This document shows positions 1-10,595 of a DNA stretch of 64,000 nucleotides, piece by piece. The position numbers and the translations under genes are program-made. Origin of the DNA: Tsukamurella sp. M9C (GTDB lineage: Bacteria > Actinomycetota > Actinomycetes > Mycobacteriales > Mycobacteriaceae); contig NZ_JAIULG010000008.1 of NCBI RefSeq assembly GCF_020169415.1, positions 43,175-107,174 of the forward strand, in the 5' to 3' direction. Under the pieces are notes generated by a model, which searched no databases, was not told where the DNA came from, and saw nothing but the letters and a program-made list of their open reading frames with translations. Position 1 is the stretch's first letter, and the number at the start of each line of letters is the position of its first letter.

Positions 1-1
1 C

Positions 2-196
2 GGCGTCGCGAAGGTGCAGCGCGGGCTGGGCGCGGATCAGATCGTCAAGGGCGATAAGGAACTCGCCGCAGCGCAGCGCGCATTCTTCGTCCTGCTCTAC
101 CGCCTGCTGGTGAGTAGCGATACCGGTCCGCGGCTGCCCACGCTGCTGCTCGCGATCGGTGTGGAACGGGTGCGTGCGCTGGTGTCGTTCCAGTAG
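2..196 (+). CDS. lysS: Lysyl-tRNA synthetase, C-terminal end (probably class I), partial
   Basis: This is the last 64 codons of a gene that enters the window from the left. The tail reads AQRAFFVLLYRLL, then GPRLPTLLLAIG and VRALV. This matches the helical C-terminus of class I (archaeal and spirochaete type) lysyl-tRNA synthetases, not the class II core with its GLGxGxDR motif. A lysS gene lies directly upstream of lsr2 in mycobacteria, which supports the call. The enzyme charges tRNA-Lys in the cytoplasm. Only the end is visible, so the class assignment is moderately confident. Confidence 0.65.
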   Translation, partial: GVAKVQRGLGADQIVKGDKELAAAQRAFFVLLYRLLVSSDTGPRLPTLLLAIGVERVRALVSFQ

Positions 197-381
197 TACC
201 GAATCGGTGAATTGCGCGCCGGCCGGCGCGATTCAACCGGAATGCGGCACCTTCTCGGTCGCGATCGTTACAGTATCGCGACAAATTTTCCGACGCCTCG
301 AATCGAAACAATGTCAATAGTGTGTATACACTCGATTTGAACGACGCAATGGAACCATTACTTCGAGAAGGGGCCAAAACT
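197..381 (+). promoter_or_regulatory. AT-richer leader and promoter region of lsr2
   Basis: This 185-base gap is much richer in A and T than its surroundings. It holds a perfect palindrome GTGTATACAC at 322-331 and the Shine-Dalgarno-like GAGAAGGGG at 365-373. Lsr2 binds AT-rich DNA and is known to act on its own promoter in mycobacteria, so autoregulation here is plausible. No clear -35/-10 pair was found. Confidence 0.35.
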
Positions 382-726
382 ATGGCGCGCAAGGTCACCG
401 TTACGCTGGTCGACGACGTGGACGATACGCAGACCGCTGACGAGACCGTGGAATTCGGCCTGGACGGCGTCACGTACGAGATCGACCTGTCGTCCAAGAA
501 CGCCGCGAAGCTGCGCGGATCCCTGGAGGAATGGGTCGAGAACGCCCGCCGGGCCGGCGGCCGCAAGCGCGGTACGCGTGCCCTGGCCGCCCCGCGCGGC
601 CGTACGCCGATCGACCGCTCGCAGAGCGCCGCGATCCGCGATTGGGCCCGCAAGTCCGGTTTGAAGGTCAACGACCGCGGCCGCATCAGCCAGGACGTGA
701 TCGACGCCTACAACGCGGCGAACTGA
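382..726 (+). CDS. lsr2: Lsr2 nucleoid-associated protein (H-NS-like xenogeneic silencer)
   Basis: The protein is 114 residues, the usual size of Lsr2. It bridges AT-rich DNA and represses horizontally acquired and cell-envelope genes. The N-terminal dimerisation half starts [12 protein letters not shown] and contains [15 protein letters not shown]. The C-terminal DNA-binding half carries the AT-hook-like RGR at residues 72-74 and a second RGR near 99-101. I chose the ATG at 382 because it gives the family N-terminus and follows a good Shine-Dalgarno; an upstream start at 322 adds 20 unrelated residues. It lies between lysS and clpC1 as in mycobacteria. Confidence 0.97.
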   Translation: MARKVTVTLVDDVDDTQTADETVEFGLDGVTYEIDLSSKNAAKLRGSLEEWVENARRAGGRKRGTRALAAPRGRTPIDRSQSAAIRDWARKSGLKVNDRGRISQDVIDAYNAAN

Positions 727-740
727 CGCCCGTTCGACCC

Positions 741-767
741 CACCCCGGCGCCCGGTGCGCCGGGGTG
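741..767 (+). terminator. Hairpin terminator after lsr2
   Basis: A perfect 11-bp inverted repeat (741-751 CACCCCGGCGC with 757-767) and a 5-base loop lie 15 bases after the lsr2 stop. There is no T tract, which is usual for actinobacterial terminators. Confidence 0.6.
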
Positions 768-784
768 AGTCGTATCCAGGGCCG

Positions 785-802
785 TTTCGCTCACGGCGGA
801 AC
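785..802 (+). promoter_or_regulatory. Putative ClgR operator upstream of clpC1
   Basis: The site TTTCGCTCACGGCGGAAC contains CGCTCACGGCG, which fits the actinobacterial ClgR core CGC-Y-N-A-N-R-GCG as I recall it. ClgR activates clpC and clpP genes in Corynebacterium, Streptomyces and mycobacteria. The site is about 210 bases upstream of the clpC1 start, so a promoter would have to lie close to it. No clgR gene is in the window. Confidence 0.45.
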
Positions 803-1011
803 GGGGATCAAAACCCGCCGGGGGCGCGTTTGACCTGGTGTATCAGGATCCGACCAGTGGGCGACGGGGCCTGCGGGCCCCGGCTGCGGGGCACTGCCGA
901 CACCACCGCTGACCGGTCCGAACTACAGTGAGAAGACGTTGATGCAGACGGCTATCTGCGGGTTCGGCCTCGGCCGTTCCCCGAAGTAACCGGGATGTGA
1001 GGAAAATGGCC

Positions 1012-3594
<2,583 letters not shown>

Positions 3595-3626
3595 CGCGCC
3601 AGCGCAACCGACAGAGTTCCATCGAG

Positions 3627-3654
3627 GAGCCGTCACCCTTCGGGGTGGCGGCTC
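3627..3654. terminator. UUCG-loop hairpin shared by clpC1 and the convergent channel gene
   Basis: A 12-bp stem (3627-3638 with 3643-3654, one G-T pair) closes a TTCG tetraloop. It follows the clpC1 stop by 32 bases and overlaps the last codons of the convergent potassium channel gene. One hairpin could therefore end both transcripts. Confidence 0.6.
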
Positions 3655-4382
3655 TTCGCGTTCTCGACGGTGCCGTCCCTGAGCCGGCCGATCTCCTCGC
3701 GCAGGGCGCGGACCTCGGCGGTGAGCTCGTCGACCTCCCGGTCGGTGCGGCGGGCGCTCGCGTCGACGGCCTTGAGCTGGTCGACGACCCAGCTGGTCGC
3801 GGTGCCGATCACGAAGCTGATGAGGCCGATGCCGACGACCATGAGCAGGAGGGCGACGAACCGGCCCTCCGTGGTCACGGGATAGACGTCGCCGTAGCCG
3901 ACGGTGGTGACGGTGACGGCCGCCCACCACAGGGCGTCGCCGTAGCCGGTGACCTTGGTGTCCGGGGCGCCGCGCTCGGCGTCGAGGAAGGCCAGGCTGC
4001 AGAGGAAGACGACCAGGACGGACGTGGTGCCGACGAAGACCGCGAGGCGTGCACGGGTGAGCCGCGATCGGTGCAGGCCGCCGAGGAGGAGCGGTGCGGC
4101 ACGGAGTGCCCGGAGCGGGCGGAACGGCGGCAGCGCGATCGCGAGGAGGTCGATCGGGTGCGTCCGCACGAACCGCCAGCGGTCCGTCGACAGCCGCACC
4201 CGGATCGCGTAGTCGGCGACGAAGGCCGCCCAGATGGCGATGTCGGTCCAGTCCACGAGGTGGCGCATCAGCGGGCTCGGCGCCACGTCGAGCACCTGCA
4301 CCGCGTAGACGGCGAGGAAGGCCAGCGCCAGGGCGATCATCACGGGATTCGTCCGGCGCTCCCAGAGTTGCCTGCGGGTCAC
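3633..4382 (-). CDS. Voltage-gated-type potassium channel
   Basis: This integral membrane protein of about 249 residues has the K+ selectivity filter TVGYGD at residues 160-165, just after a pore helix (ALWWAAVTVT). Upstream are hydrophobic segments, including an arginine-bearing S4-like stretch (RPLRALRAAPLLLG). The final 40 residues are charged and look like a short coiled coil (VDELTAEVRALREEIGRL). This is the six-helix ion transport (Kch) plan without a RCK domain. A start at GTG 4382 is chosen because it removes an arginine-rich extension; an in-frame ATG at 4460 is possible. A second GYGD at about 145-148 is probably coincidence. Confidence 0.85.
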   Translation of the reverse strand: MTRRQLWERRTNPVMIALALAFLAVYAVQVLDVAPSPLMRHLVDWTDIAIWAAFVADYAIRVRLSTDRWRFVRTHPIDLLAIALPPFRPLRALRAAPLLLGGLHRSRLTRARLAVFVGTTSVLVVFLCSLAFLDAERGAPDTKVTGYGDALWWAAVTVTTVGYGDVYPVTTEGRFVALLLMVVGIGLISFVIGTATSWVVDQLKAVDASARRTDREVDELTAEVRALREEIGRLRDGTVENAKSRHPEG

Positions 4383-4496
4383 CGGCGAAAGGTACTCCGA
4401 GCAGGGCCGTCTCCGCTGGGGAACCGCGCGCGTTGCGATCCGTGCAGTATGCAATAGCATCGCATCGGTATCTGGAGTTCAGGGTGGGGGTGGGCG

Positions 4497-5039
4497 ATGC
4501 GCTGGGACGTGCGGCGGTGGGTGTCCAGGGTGCTGCTGGCCCTCGCATCGTTGACCGCGCTCGCCACCATGGGGATCGTCGTCGACGAGGACGATCTCGG
4601 CGGCTCCCTGTTCCTCGTGGGCGTGGTCCTGTTCGTCGCCGCCACGGTCCTGCACTGCCGGCGACCGTCGCGACTGTCCGCGCTGGCGATCTGCTACGCG
4701 GCGGGCCTCGCCCTGATCCTGCTCGTGATCCTGCTGGCGGTGACGATCGGCCCGCACCACGCAGGTACGGGCGGGCACTGGGGGTGGCGCGATGCCGCCG
4801 TGGGGATCGGGATGTCGTGCCTCATGGCCCTCGCGACCCTGATCTGGTGTCTCGGCACGGACCCGCCCGGCCGCGCGCTGCGCAGGGCGGCCATCCCGCT
4901 GATCGCGGGGATCGCCGCGAGCGCGGTCCCCGTCCCGGTGATCCACGACCGGGCGGCCGCCGTCGCGATGGTGGCGGCGCTCGTCGGGGTCGTCCTATGC
5001 GAGGTCCGCCCCGTGGCGGAGGAGTCGGAGGCGCCATAG
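4497..5039 (+). CDS. Hypothetical multi-pass membrane protein
   Basis: This 180-residue protein begins MRWDVRRWVSRVLLAL. It has about five or six hydrophobic stretches separated by short charged loops (for example VVDEDDLGG and RRPSRLS), which suggests an integral membrane protein. No catalytic or binding motif is recognisable. It diverges from the potassium channel gene across about 115 bases, and the next gene starts 85 bases downstream. I do not recognise the family. Confidence 0.65.
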   Translation: MRWDVRRWVSRVLLALASLTALATMGIVVDEDDLGGSLFLVGVVLFVAATVLHCRRPSRLSALAICYAAGLALILLVILLAVTIGPHHAGTGGHWGWRDAAVGIGMSCLMALATLIWCLGTDPPGRALRRAAIPLIAGIAASAVPVPVIHDRAAAVAMVAALVGVVLCEVRPVAEESEAP

Positions 5040-5112
5040 GGCGCGCGAGCGGCGGCCGGATGGCGCGTGGGGGCCCGTCCGAAATTCGCTGGTGCCCGGA
5101 TCGGCCGGGAAC

Positions 5113-5127
5113 CACACTCGGAGTGTG
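5113..5127 (+). promoter_or_regulatory. Palindrome covering the ribosome binding site and start of the PhyH gene
   Basis: The 15-base palindrome CACACTCGGAGTGTG has perfect 7-base arms around one central base. It includes the only GGAG-like ribosome binding sequence and the chosen GTG start at 5125. It could be an operator or a small start-sequestering hairpin. Confidence 0.3.
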
Positions 5128-5928
5128 CTGACCGACGAACAGGTGGAGGATTTCGTCCGCGACGGGTACGTCGCGATCCGTGGGGCGTTCAGCGCCGCGA
5201 CGGCGGCCGCGGCCCGGGACGTCCTGTGGGCGGAGATGGCACCGTCGGGCATCGACCGGGACGACCCGTCGACCTGGGACCGGCCCGTGATCAGGCTGGG
5301 CGAGCACGGCGAGGAGCCCTTCCGCGAGGCCGCGGCGTCGTCGCTCGTGGCGGGGGCGGCGGACCGTCTGGCCGGGGCCGGAAAGTGGGCGCCGCGCGTC
5401 TCGATCGGCACCTTCCCGGTGCGCTTCCCGTGTGAGGACGGCCCCGGTGAGGACGGCCCCGGCGACGACGGCTGGCACGTGGACGCCAGCTTTCCGGGCG
5501 AACAGCCGGAGGCCTTCCTGCACTGGCGGGTCAACGTGCGCAGCAAGGGGCGCGCGCTGCTCATGCTGTACCTGTTCTCCGACATCGGCGACGACGACGC
5601 CCCGACGCGGCTGCGCGTGGGCTCGCACCGGGCGATGGCGAAGATGCTGCAGCCCTACGGGGAGGAGGGGGCGGAGATGGGCGCGCTCATCCCTGAGTTC
5701 GCCGCGACCGAGGGGCTGCCGGAGGCATGGGCGACGGGAGACGCCGGCGACGTCTACCTCTGCCACCCCTTCCTCGTGCACGCCGCGCAGGCCCTGCTGC
5801 CGGGGCCGGGACGCGGCGCCCGGTTCCTCGCGCAGCCCGCACTGCTCGGAGCGCCCGCCGACCTGGACCGGCCCGAAGAGGAACTCACCCCGGTCGCGCG
5901 GGCGATCGTCCTGGGCCGCCGCGGGTAA
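5125..5928 (+). CDS. Phytanoyl-CoA dioxygenase (PhyH) family protein
   Basis: This protein of about 267 residues belongs to the Fe(II)/2-oxoglutarate-dependent PhyH family, which hydroxylates varied small molecules. The metal triad is visible as HVD (His118 and Asp120) and a distal His in HPFLVHAA near 214-219. The arginine expected to hold 2-oxoglutarate lies in GPGRGARF. GTG 5125 is chosen because the family-like N-terminus VLTDEQVEDFVRDGYVAI starts there; GTG 5092 adds 11 residues. A short internal duplication (EDGPGEDGPGDDG) precedes the HxD motif. The true substrate is unknown. Confidence 0.8.
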   Translation: MLTDEQVEDFVRDGYVAIRGAFSAATAAAARDVLWAEMAPSGIDRDDPSTWDRPVIRLGEHGEEPFREAAASSLVAGAADRLAGAGKWAPRVSIGTFPVRFPCEDGPGEDGPGDDGWHVDASFPGEQPEAFLHWRVNVRSKGRALLMLYLFSDIGDDDAPTRLRVGSHRAMAKMLQPYGEEGAEMGALIPEFAATEGLPEAWATGDAGDVYLCHPFLVHAAQALLPGPGRGARFLAQPALLGAPADLDRPEEELTPVARAIVLGRRG

Positions 5929-6055
5929 GGATCACGCCGAGTGGATCGGTGGCGCTCGGCGTCCGCCGTGCGCAGGCTCGGTGGACCCGGCCGCGGGGCG
6001 TGCCGGGCGGTGGTGTGGCGCGCACCGTCGGAAACGGCGGGAGTAGGTTGGCAGC

Positions 6056-6607
6056 ATGACCGAGGCCGGATTCGATCAGCGCACGTTCCGACATGTGATG
6101 GGGCAGTTCTGCACCGGCGTCACGATCATCGCGACGTCCAACGCCGAGGAGAACCCGGTCGGCTTCGCGTGCCAGTCGTTCGCCGCGTTGTCGCTGGACC
6201 CGCCGCTGGTGCTGTTCTGCCCGATGAAGACGTCGCGGACGTGGAAGCACATCGAGGCGTCGGGGAAGTTCGCGGTCTCCGTGCTTGGGCAGGAGCAGGA
6301 GTCCGTGAGCGCCGCGTTCGGCCGGTCGGTGGACGACAAGTTCGAGGGCCTGCGGTGGACGCCCTCGCCGCTCGGCAACCCGACGATCGACGGCTCGCTG
6401 ACGTGGATGGACTGCACGCTCGAGAACGTGCTCGACGGGGGAGACCACCACATCGCGATCGGCCGGGTGCACCACCTCGGCGATGTCGACGACGCGAAGC
6501 CGCTCCTGTTCTACCGCGGCGCGTACCTCTCCACGAACCACCCGCAGCAGCACCCCGCGGCCAGCCTGGAGTCGTTCCTCACCTGGGACTCCGGCGCCTG
6601 GCTCTGA
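6056..6607 (+). CDS. hsaB: Flavin reductase, HsaB-like
   Basis: This 183-residue flavin reductase-like protein (FMN-binding split barrel) matches mycobacterial HsaB, which supplies reduced flavin to the HsaA monooxygenase in steroid ring degradation. The block VGFACQSFAALSLDPPLVLF is almost identical to HsaB as I recall it, and PLLFYRG near the C-terminus is also typical. The usual partners hsaA, hsaC and hsaD are absent here, so it may serve another monooxygenase. The ATG at 6056 follows a short gap after the PhyH gene on the same strand. Confidence 0.8.
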   Translation: MTEAGFDQRTFRHVMGQFCTGVTIIATSNAEENPVGFACQSFAALSLDPPLVLFCPMKTSRTWKHIEASGKFAVSVLGQEQESVSAAFGRSVDDKFEGLRWTPSPLGNPTIDGSLTWMDCTLENVLDGGDHHIAIGRVHHLGDVDDAKPLLFYRGAYLSTNHPQQHPAASLESFLTWDSGAWL

Positions 6608-6657
6608 CGCTCGGGCGCCGGCTGCCGGTGTGGGGGCGCGTGTTGCCGTGAGAGGCG

Positions 6658-6676
6658 ATGCGTCACGCGCATGGCT
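6658..6676 (+). repeat. Palindromic repeat ATGCG-N5-CGCAT, copy 1
   Basis: ATGCGTCACGCGCATGGCT lies between the ends of two convergent genes. The same 19 bases recur exactly at 21563-21581, and two more variants of the 15-base palindrome lie at 21237 and 21298. It may be a small extragenic palindrome or a terminator-like element. Confidence 0.5.
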
Positions 6677-6700
6677 CCGCGGAGCGACCTACGACCACCC

Positions 6701-7006
6701 CTACTGGCCGTAGGCGTACCGGAGGTCGGCGAAGACGAGGGTGCTGATCCGTCGGGCGACGTGGCGGACGTACTCCGGCCCCGGGAGAGGTTCCTCGGCG
6801 TACAGGACCCACTGCACGTCGGAGCCGCCGCCGCCGGGCTCGACGGTGAAGACCACGCGCAGGTCCGGGCGGTCGGGCCACAGCGAGGACCACTCGACCC
6901 GCGTCTCGCCGTCGGTGGACAGCACCGCCGGGGCTACCTCGTCGTCCGTCAGGCGCAGCCAGTGCCGGACGGTGCGCGGAACCGGCGCGGCCAGGTCCTC
7001 GCACAC
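6701..7006 (-). CDS. Hypothetical protein, possibly SRPBCC-like
   Basis: This small protein of about 101 residues contains WSSLWPDRPDLRVVFTVEPG and VQWVLYAEEPLPG, with a final amphipathic helix (HVARRISTLVFADLRYAYGQ). The alternating strand pattern and C-terminal helix suggest a small SRPBCC or START-like fold, but this is weak. It directly follows mhuD on the same strand. The reading frame runs back to the mhuD stop without a start codon until GTG 7006, which has no clear ribosome binding site, so translational coupling or a rare start is possible. Confidence 0.5.
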   Translation of the reverse strand: MCEDLAAPVPRTVRHWLRLTDDEVAPAVLSTDGETRVEWSSLWPDRPDLRVVFTVEPGGGGSDVQWVLYAEEPLPGPEYVRHVARRISTLVFADLRYAYGQ

Positions 7007-7068
7007 GAACCGCGGCGGCGCCGGAAGGTTCCGGCGCCGGGACGCGATCTCGTGCGAATCCCGTGTGG

Positions 7069-7404
7069 CTACTGCCCGGCCTTGCCCTGCACGTCGAGGA
7101 CGACCTCGAACTCGAGCAGGTCGGCGCCCGAGGCGACGGGCTTGCGGCCCTCGCCGCCGCCGGGGTTGCGCTCGCCGGCGTGGGCCTCGCGGGCCGGGCC
7201 GTCGCGCCAGGCGGCGAAGGCCTCCTCGGACTCCCACTGCGTGACCACGAAGTAGCGGTCGTCGCCCTTCACCGGGCGCAGCAGCTGGAAGCCCAGGAAG
7301 CCGGGCGAGTTCTCGACCGCGTGCGCGCGCTGGGCGAACCGCTTCTCGAGCTCGGGGCCCGCGCCCTCGGGGATGTGGATGGCGTTGATCTTCACTACCG
7401 ACAT
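7069..7404 (-). CDS. mhuD: MhuD-type heme-degrading monooxygenase
   Basis: This 111-residue protein aligns closely with M. tuberculosis MhuD (Rv3592), an IsdG-like enzyme that opens heme to mycobilin and releases iron. The residues known to matter are present at the same numbers: Asn7, Arg22, Arg26, Trp66 and the heme ligand His75. The run HAVENSPGFLGFQLLRPVKG is conserved. A glycine-rich insert (NPGGGEGRKPVASG, near residues 80-93) after the heme ligand appears longer than in M. tuberculosis. Its position next to the Rv3591c-like hydrolase also matches mycobacteria. Confidence 0.93.
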   Translation of the reverse strand: MSVVKINAIHIPEGAGPELEKRFAQRAHAVENSPGFLGFQLLRPVKGDDRYFVVTQWESEEAFAAWRDGPAREAHAGERNPGGGEGRKPVASGADLLEFEVVLDVQGKAGQ

Positions 7405-7445
7405 GACCCGACGATACCGTCGCCCGACCCGGTAGGTTGGGCCGC

Positions 7446-8216
7446 GTGGATGAGTGTGTGGGCCTGAGAGATTGGGGTGGCCGCGAAGGAGCCGGACCGA
7501 TCGTGCTGCTGCACGGCCTCATGGGCCGCGGCCGCACCTGGCGCCGGCAGATCCCGTGGCTGCGCCGCTACGGCCGCGTCTTCACCTTCGACGCCGAATT
7601 CCACCGCGGCCCCGGCTTTCCCGTACCACCGGACGACATCAGCACCGAGCGCTTCGTCGCCGACGTCGCCGAGATCCTCACCTGCCTGGACCAGGGCCCG
7701 GCGACGCTGATCGGGCACTCCATGGGCGGCCTCCACGCCTGGTGCACCGCCGCCGAGTACCCCGAGCTCGTGCGCGCGCTCGTCGTCGAGGACATGTCGC
7801 CCGAGTTCGCCGGCCAGTCCACCGACACCTGGGCGCCCTGGTTCGCCAGCTGGCCCGACCGCTTCGCCTCGCAAGCCGAGTGTGAGGCGCTGTTCGGGCC
7901 GGTCGCCGGGCGCTACTTCTACGAGGCCTTCGACGACGGTGCCCTGCACGGCGAACTCGACGTCTTCCGCGCCATCGCCGACCACTGGGGTCCGCGCGAC
8001 CACTGGCCGCAGTGGCGGGCCGTGCAGGCGCCCACCCTGCTCGTCGAGGCCGAGTTCACCGTCGTGCCGCCCGGGGTGGGCGAGCGCATGGTCCGCTCCT
8101 ACACCGGCCCCGACCTGCGCTACCTCAAGGTCGACGGTGCCGGCCACCTCGTCCACGACGACGCGCCCGGCGTGTACCGCGGCGCCGTCGAGGCGTTCCT
8201 CTCCGGGCTGGACTGA
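7446..8216 (+). CDS. Alpha/beta hydrolase (Rv3591c-like)
   Basis: This hydrolase has about 256 residues. The oxyanion loop is HGLMGRGRTW, the nucleophile elbow is GHSMGG (Ser92), and the catalytic histidine is likely in GAGHLVHD. It matches Rv3591c, which also sits beside mhuD and diverges from it. GTG 7446 is chosen over TTG 7437 because it gives VDECVGLRDWGG, close to the mycobacterial N-terminus. Substrate unknown. Its stop is three bases before the GTG of the nei2-like gene, so the two are probably cotranscribed. Confidence 0.85.
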   Translation: MDECVGLRDWGGREGAGPIVLLHGLMGRGRTWRRQIPWLRRYGRVFTFDAEFHRGPGFPVPPDDISTERFVADVAEILTCLDQGPATLIGHSMGGLHAWCTAAEYPELVRALVVEDMSPEFAGQSTDTWAPWFASWPDRFASQAECEALFGPVAGRYFYEAFDDGALHGELDVFRAIADHWGPRDHWPQWRAVQAPTLLVEAEFTVVPPGVGERMVRSYTGPDLRYLKVDGAGHLVHDDAPGVYRGAVEAFLSGLD

Positions 8217-8219
8217 CCG

Positions 8220-9011
8220 GTGCCCGAGGGCGACACCGTCCACAACCTGGCCGCGCGGCTGCGGCCGGTGTTGGAGAGGAAGGTGCTCACCGCCTGCGAC
8301 ATTCGGGTGCCGCGGTACGCCACAGTCGACCTGACCGGGCGCGAGGTGAGCGCCGTCACCGCGCGCGGCAAGCACCTGCTGATCGTCGCCGGGAACGCCG
8401 TTATCCACAGCCACCTGAAGATGGAGGGCGAGTGGCACGTGTACCGCCCCGGCGAGCGCTGGCGCCGCCCCGCGCACACCGCCCGCGCGGTGCTCGCCGT
8501 CGACGGGGCGCAGGTGGTCGGGTTCTCCCTCGGAACGCTCGAGATCCTCACGCCCGCCGAGGCCGACGGTGCCCTCGCCCGGCTCGGGCCCGACCCGCTC
8601 GGCCCCGACTGGGACGCCGACCGCGCCGCGGCGAACCTCGCGGCCGAGCCGGAGCGCCCCGTCGGGCTCGCGCTGCTGGACCAGACCGTGCTCGCCGGGG
8701 TGGGCAACGTCTACCGTAACGAGCTCTGCTTCCTGCGCGGCGCGCATCCGGCGACGCCGGTCGGGGAGTGCGGCGACCCGCTCGCCTGGGCCGACGGTGC
8801 CGCGCGGCTGCTGCGGGCCAACCTCGGGCGGACGCGTCGGGTGACGACGGGCGTCGACCGGAACGGCATGCGCGCCTTCGTCTACGACCGCGCGCGGCGC
8901 CCCTGCCTGCGCTGTGGGACGGCGATCGTCGCGGGCTCCCTCGGCGGTCCGGGCGAGGCGGAGCGGGCGATCTGGTGGTGCCCGCGCTGCCAGCCGCAAT
9001 CCTCTAACTAA
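8220..9011 (+). CDS. nei2: Endonuclease VIII-like DNA glycosylase (Nei2)
   Basis: This 263-residue Fpg/Nei family enzyme removes oxidised bases from DNA and cleaves the abasic site. The mature N-terminus would be the catalytic Pro2-Glu3 (MPEGDTV). The H2TH region contains [20 protein letters not shown]. The zinc finger has CLRCG and CPRCQ. It is most like mycobacterial Nei2 (shared CDIRVPR and VDLTG). GTG 8220 must be the start because Pro2 is catalytic. It probably shares a transcript with the preceding hydrolase. Confidence 0.92.
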   Translation: MPEGDTVHNLAARLRPVLERKVLTACDIRVPRYATVDLTGREVSAVTARGKHLLIVAGNAVIHSHLKMEGEWHVYRPGERWRRPAHTARAVLAVDGAQVVGFSLGTLEILTPAEADGALARLGPDPLGPDWDADRAAANLAAEPERPVGLALLDQTVLAGVGNVYRNELCFLRGAHPATPVGECGDPLAWADGAARLLRANLGRTRRVTTGVDRNGMRAFVYDRARRPCLRCGTAIVAGSLGGPGEAERAIWWCPRCQPQSSN

Positions 9012-9067
9012 CTAGTTGGTTGACAGTTGGCGGGATCGGCTCTAATCTTTCAACTAACCAGTTAGTT
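9006..9067 (+). promoter_or_regulatory. Consensus promoter flanked by two operator copies, upstream of the SDR-TetR operon
   Basis: A near-perfect vegetative promoter is visible: TTGACA at 9020-9025, a 17-base spacer, and TAATCT at 9043-9048. Two copies of one palindrome bracket it: AACTAACTAGTTGGTT at 9006-9021 (ending on the -35) and AACTAACCAGTTAGTT at 9052-9067 (at the likely transcript start). Their centres are 46 bases apart. The downstream TetR protein is the obvious ligand-responsive repressor. Confidence 0.75.
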
Positions 9068-9085
9068 GAATCGAAGGAGAACGAG

Positions 9086-10021
9086 ATGTACCAGGTCAGC
9101 GATCAGTCGGGCAGGACCTTCGTGGTCACCGGGTCGAACAGCGGAACGGGTAAGGAGGCGGCCAAGCGGCTCGCCGCGGCGGGCGCGACCGTGATCATGG
9201 CGGTCCGCACGCCGGAGAAGGGGGAGGCCGCGCGGCAGGAGGTCCTCGCGCAGGTGCCCGGTGCCGACCTCGCGGTCCGGCGCCTCGACCTCGCGGACCT
9301 GGCGTCCGTGCGGGCCTTCGCCGACGGCATCGTCGCCGGCGGTGTCGCGGTCGACGTCCTCGTCAACAACGCGGGCGTCATGACCCCGCCCGAGCGCTTC
9401 GAGACCGCCGACGGTTTCGAGCTGCAGTTCGGCTCGAACTTCCTCGGCCCGTTCGCGCTCACCAACCTCCTGCTGCCCGTGCTGCTCCAGTCCGCGGCGC
9501 CGCGCGTCACGACGATGAGCTCCGGCGTCGCCAACTTCGGCCGCATCGACTTCGACGATCCGCAGTCGCTGCGGAAGTACTCCCCGACCCGCGCCTACGG
9601 CCAGTCGAAGCTCGCCGACCTACTCATGGCGAACCACCTCGCCGCCGAGAGCGAGCGCCGCGGCTGGGGCCTGCTCAGCGACGCCGCGCACCCCGGCTAC
9701 ACCCAGACCAACCTGCAGACCGCGGGCGCGAGCCTCGGCGCGGGCAGTGAGCGCGAGTCCGTGGTCACCCGCTTCGCCGGCCGCTTCCTGCCCTCGCAAC
9801 AGCCCGAGCAGGGCGCCGAGCCGCTGCTGCTCGCCGCGAGCGATCCGCAGGCCCGGAACGGCGAGTACTACGGCCCCCAAGGACGATTCGGCCTCGTCGG
9901 CGCGCCGGGCGTGACCAAGAAGAACACGAGGATGCGGGACGCCGACGTCGCCGCGAAGCTGTGGAAGTACGCTGCCGAGGTGACCGGAACCGACCTGCCG
10001 CGCGATGCCGCCCGCGCCTAA
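9086..10021 (+). CDS. Short-chain dehydrogenase/reductase
   Basis: This 311-residue Rossmann-fold oxidoreductase has the NAD(P) motif TGSNSGTGK near residues 15-23, the NNAG motif, and the catalytic YGQSK (YxxxK). The C-terminal part ([18 protein letters not shown]) is typical of actinobacterial proteins of the retinol dehydrogenase/oxidoreductase type. ATG 9086 is chosen because GAAGGAGAA lies just before it; TTG 9020 falls inside the promoter. It overlaps the following tetR by 17 bases, so the pair is an autoregulated module. Confidence 0.88.
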   Translation: MYQVSDQSGRTFVVTGSNSGTGKEAAKRLAAAGATVIMAVRTPEKGEAARQEVLAQVPGADLAVRRLDLADLASVRAFADGIVAGGVAVDVLVNNAGVMTPPERFETADGFELQFGSNFLGPFALTNLLLPVLLQSAAPRVTTMSSGVANFGRIDFDDPQSLRKYSPTRAYGQSKLADLLMANHLAAESERRGWGLLSDAAHPGYTQTNLQTAGASLGAGSERESVVTRFAGRFLPSQQPEQGAEPLLLAASDPQARNGEYYGPQGRFGLVGAPGVTKKNTRMRDADVAAKLWKYAAEVTGTDLPRDAARA

Positions 10022-10574
10022 GCAACAGCGCGACGCCGCTGCGACCCGCGCCCGGCTGCTCGACGCCGCGATCGTCGAGTTCGCCGAGCACGGGCTCGCG
10101 GGCGCGCGCGTCGACCGGATCGCCGCCGCGGCCGAGGCCAACAAGCAGCTGATCTACGCCTACTTCGGCAACAAACGGCAGCTCTTCGACGCCGTCATCG
10201 AGGGCCGCGTCGCGGAGCTGCTGGAGACGGTGCCCTTCACCGCCGAGGACCTGCCCGGCTACGCCGTGCGGTTGCGCGGCTTCAACCGTGCGCACCCCGA
10301 GCTGATGCGGCTCGTGCTCTGGCACACGCTCGAGTGCCCGGGGGAGTTGCTGGAGCTGGAGTTCACGTCGGACTCGAACGCGAAGAAGATCGCCGCCCTC
10401 CAGGCCGCACAGGATGCGGGCGCGGTCACCGCGGCGACGCCCGCGCCGACGCTGCTCCTCGAGGTGCTCGCTCTCGTGCACGGCGACATCCTCACCGGGG
10501 GCAGCGAGGCCGTGGAGGTCATGCTCGACGACGATGCGCTCGCGGCAGCCGTGCGGCGGCTCACCGCGCCGTAG
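10005..10574 (+). CDS. TetR family transcriptional regulator (partner of the SDR)
   Basis: This 189-residue protein has an N-terminal TetR helix-turn-helix ([38 protein letters not shown] at about residues 18-62), then a helical ligand-binding domain. The start overlaps the end of the SDR gene. The pair of palindromes around the operon promoter is the likely binding site, giving negative autoregulation relieved by an unknown small molecule, perhaps the SDR substrate. Confidence 0.88.
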   Translation: MPPAPKQQRDAAATRARLLDAAIVEFAEHGLAGARVDRIAAAAEANKQLIYAYFGNKRQLFDAVIEGRVAELLETVPFTAEDLPGYAVRLRGFNRAHPELMRLVLWHTLECPGELLELEFTSDSNAKKIAALQAAQDAGAVTAATPAPTLLLEVLALVHGDILTGGSEAVEVMLDDDALAAAVRRLTAP

Positions 10575-10589
10575 GCCCGGTCGCGGGCC
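10574..10589. terminator. Small hairpin between convergent tetR and FrnE-like genes
   Basis: A 6-bp stem GGCCCG/CGGGCC with a 4-base loop fills most of the 21-base gap between the two stop codons. It is short but well placed to stop both transcripts. Confidence 0.35.
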
Positions 10590-10595
10590 CGGGAC

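Noticed and set aside
3950..3975. Second selectivity-filter-like GYGD in the potassium channel
   Set aside because: It precedes the pore helix in a position where related channels have a variable sequence; only the TVGYGD at residues 160-165 is placed correctly.
7073..7537. Long upstream extension of the 6701-7006 gene through mhuD
   Set aside because: It overlaps mhuD and the hydrolase start in another frame; the protein-like part begins only near the mhuD stop.
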